Assembly (NCBI GenBank): GCA_945865855.1
Contig: CAMBES010000100.1
Location: 1 to 5,269 of the forward strand
Reading direction: 5' to 3'
Source: Rhizobium sp. Q54
GTDB taxonomy: Bacteria > Pseudomonadota > Alphaproteobacteria > Rickettsiales > UBA1997
DNA length: 5,269 bases
In this document: positions 4,799-5,269 of the stretch, one piece after another
Layout of the letters: each line of letters starts with the position of its first letter
Numbering within the stretch: the first letter of the stretch is position 1
Made by a program: the position numbers and the translations under genes
The notes under the pieces: model-generated
What the model saw: only the letters and a program-made list of their open reading frames with translations
What the model was told of the DNA's origin: nothing
Database searches by the model: none

Positions 4799-5269
4799 AT
4801 GATTGAAAATCTGCATTTTATTTTTGGTGATCAGCTGTCTCATTCGCTGCTTAATTTACGACACGCCGATAAAGAAAATGACGTGATTTTAATGTGTGAA
4901 GTGAGTGAGGAAGCCACTTACGCACCGCATCACAAGAAAAAAATTGCCTTTATTTTCGCAGCAATGCGTCATTTTAAACAAGAATTATGCGATCGGGGAT
5001 TCAGAGTTGATTATGTAAAACTTGATGACGCGAAAAATTCTGGTTCGCTTGATGAAGAGCTAAAAAGAGCAATTGAAAAATATAAGCCGCAAAAAGTTTA
5101 TCTAACTGAGCCTTCAGAATATCGGGTTTGGCAAAAAGTTCTGCACTGGCAAAAAATTTATAAAATCGCTTTTGAAATTTTCACTGACACGCGTTTTTTA
5201 TGCAGCCAAGCTGAGTTTAGAAATTGGGCAAAAGGCAAAAAACAATTACGCTTAGAATTTTTTTATCGC
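4799..5269 (+). CDS. Cryptochrome/photolyase-related protein (FeS-BCP, PhrB type), N-terminal part
   Basis: The first 157 residues are present and the frame is open to the window edge; full-length relatives are roughly 500 residues. Seen: HFIFGDQLS (6-14), EVSEEATYAPHHKKKIAFI (34-52), RVDYVKLDD (69-77), TEPSEYRVW (103-111), then DTRFLCSQAEF (130-140) and KKQLRLEFFYR (147-157). These are the signature blocks of the N-terminal alpha/beta domain of the deoxyribodipyrimidine photolyase-related family. Family knowledge: characterised members bind FAD, a lumazine antenna and a 4Fe-4S cluster, and repair (6-4) photoproducts in DNA with light. The FAD domain and the four cluster cysteines lie beyond the window, so activity cannot be checked. 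The ATG precedes the conserved LxFIFGDQLS start, and no Shine-Dalgarno is seen. It follows the DUF3429 gene by 121 bases on the same strand, with its own weak promoter-like sequence. Confidence 0.93.
   Translation, partial: MIENLHFIFGDQLSHSLLNLRHADKENDVILMCEVSEEATYAPHHKKKIAFIFAAMRHFKQELCDRGFRVDYVKLDDAKNSGSLDEELKRAIEKYKPQKVYLTEPSEYRVWQKVLHWQKIYKIAFEIFTDTRFLCSQAEFRNWAKGKKQLRLEFFYR

Overview
The window looks like chromosomal DNA from an AT-rich alphaproteobacterium. The strongest clue is the prolyl-tRNA synthetase. It is the short form without the inserted editing domain, typical of Alphaproteobacteria, and its wording matches that group throughout. A degenerate dispersed-repeat motif of the 'IPAQA' type and a general lack of Shine-Dalgarno sequences fit an AT-rich proteobacterium, but I cannot place it to order or genus. 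Base composition shifts across the window: proS is the most GC-balanced gene, and the DUF3429 gene near the right end is strikingly AT-rich.

Left part (1-3183), housekeeping and central metabolism. proS is complete. It converges on a small reverse-strand SemiSWEET sugar-transporter gene. That gene diverges from gpmI, the cofactor-independent phosphoglycerate mutase, across a 154-bp gap. The gap holds a perfect 17-bp inverted repeat whose arms touch or nearly touch both start codons, and a degenerate palindromic repeat. The gap happens to be open in frame with gpmI and with the SemiSWEET gene, so an automatic caller could wrongly extend either protein.

Right part (3184-5269), oxidative and light stress. 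An exported glutathione-peroxidase-family protein is followed by a 52-residue zinc-ribbon-like DUF2256 protein, missed by simple ORF length cut-offs. That gene overlaps a DUF3429 membrane-protein gene by 8 bp. After a 121-bp gap comes the start of a cryptochrome/photolyase-related (FeS-BCP, PhrB-type) gene, which runs off the right edge. The peroxidase would detoxify hydroperoxides in the envelope and the photolyase would repair UV photoproducts in DNA. DUF2256 and DUF3429 have no established function, and their placement next to this photolyase class is the most promising lead for an undescribed system here.

No tRNA, rRNA, CRISPR array, insertion sequence or phage gene was seen. No gene-free stretch exceeds 300 bases.
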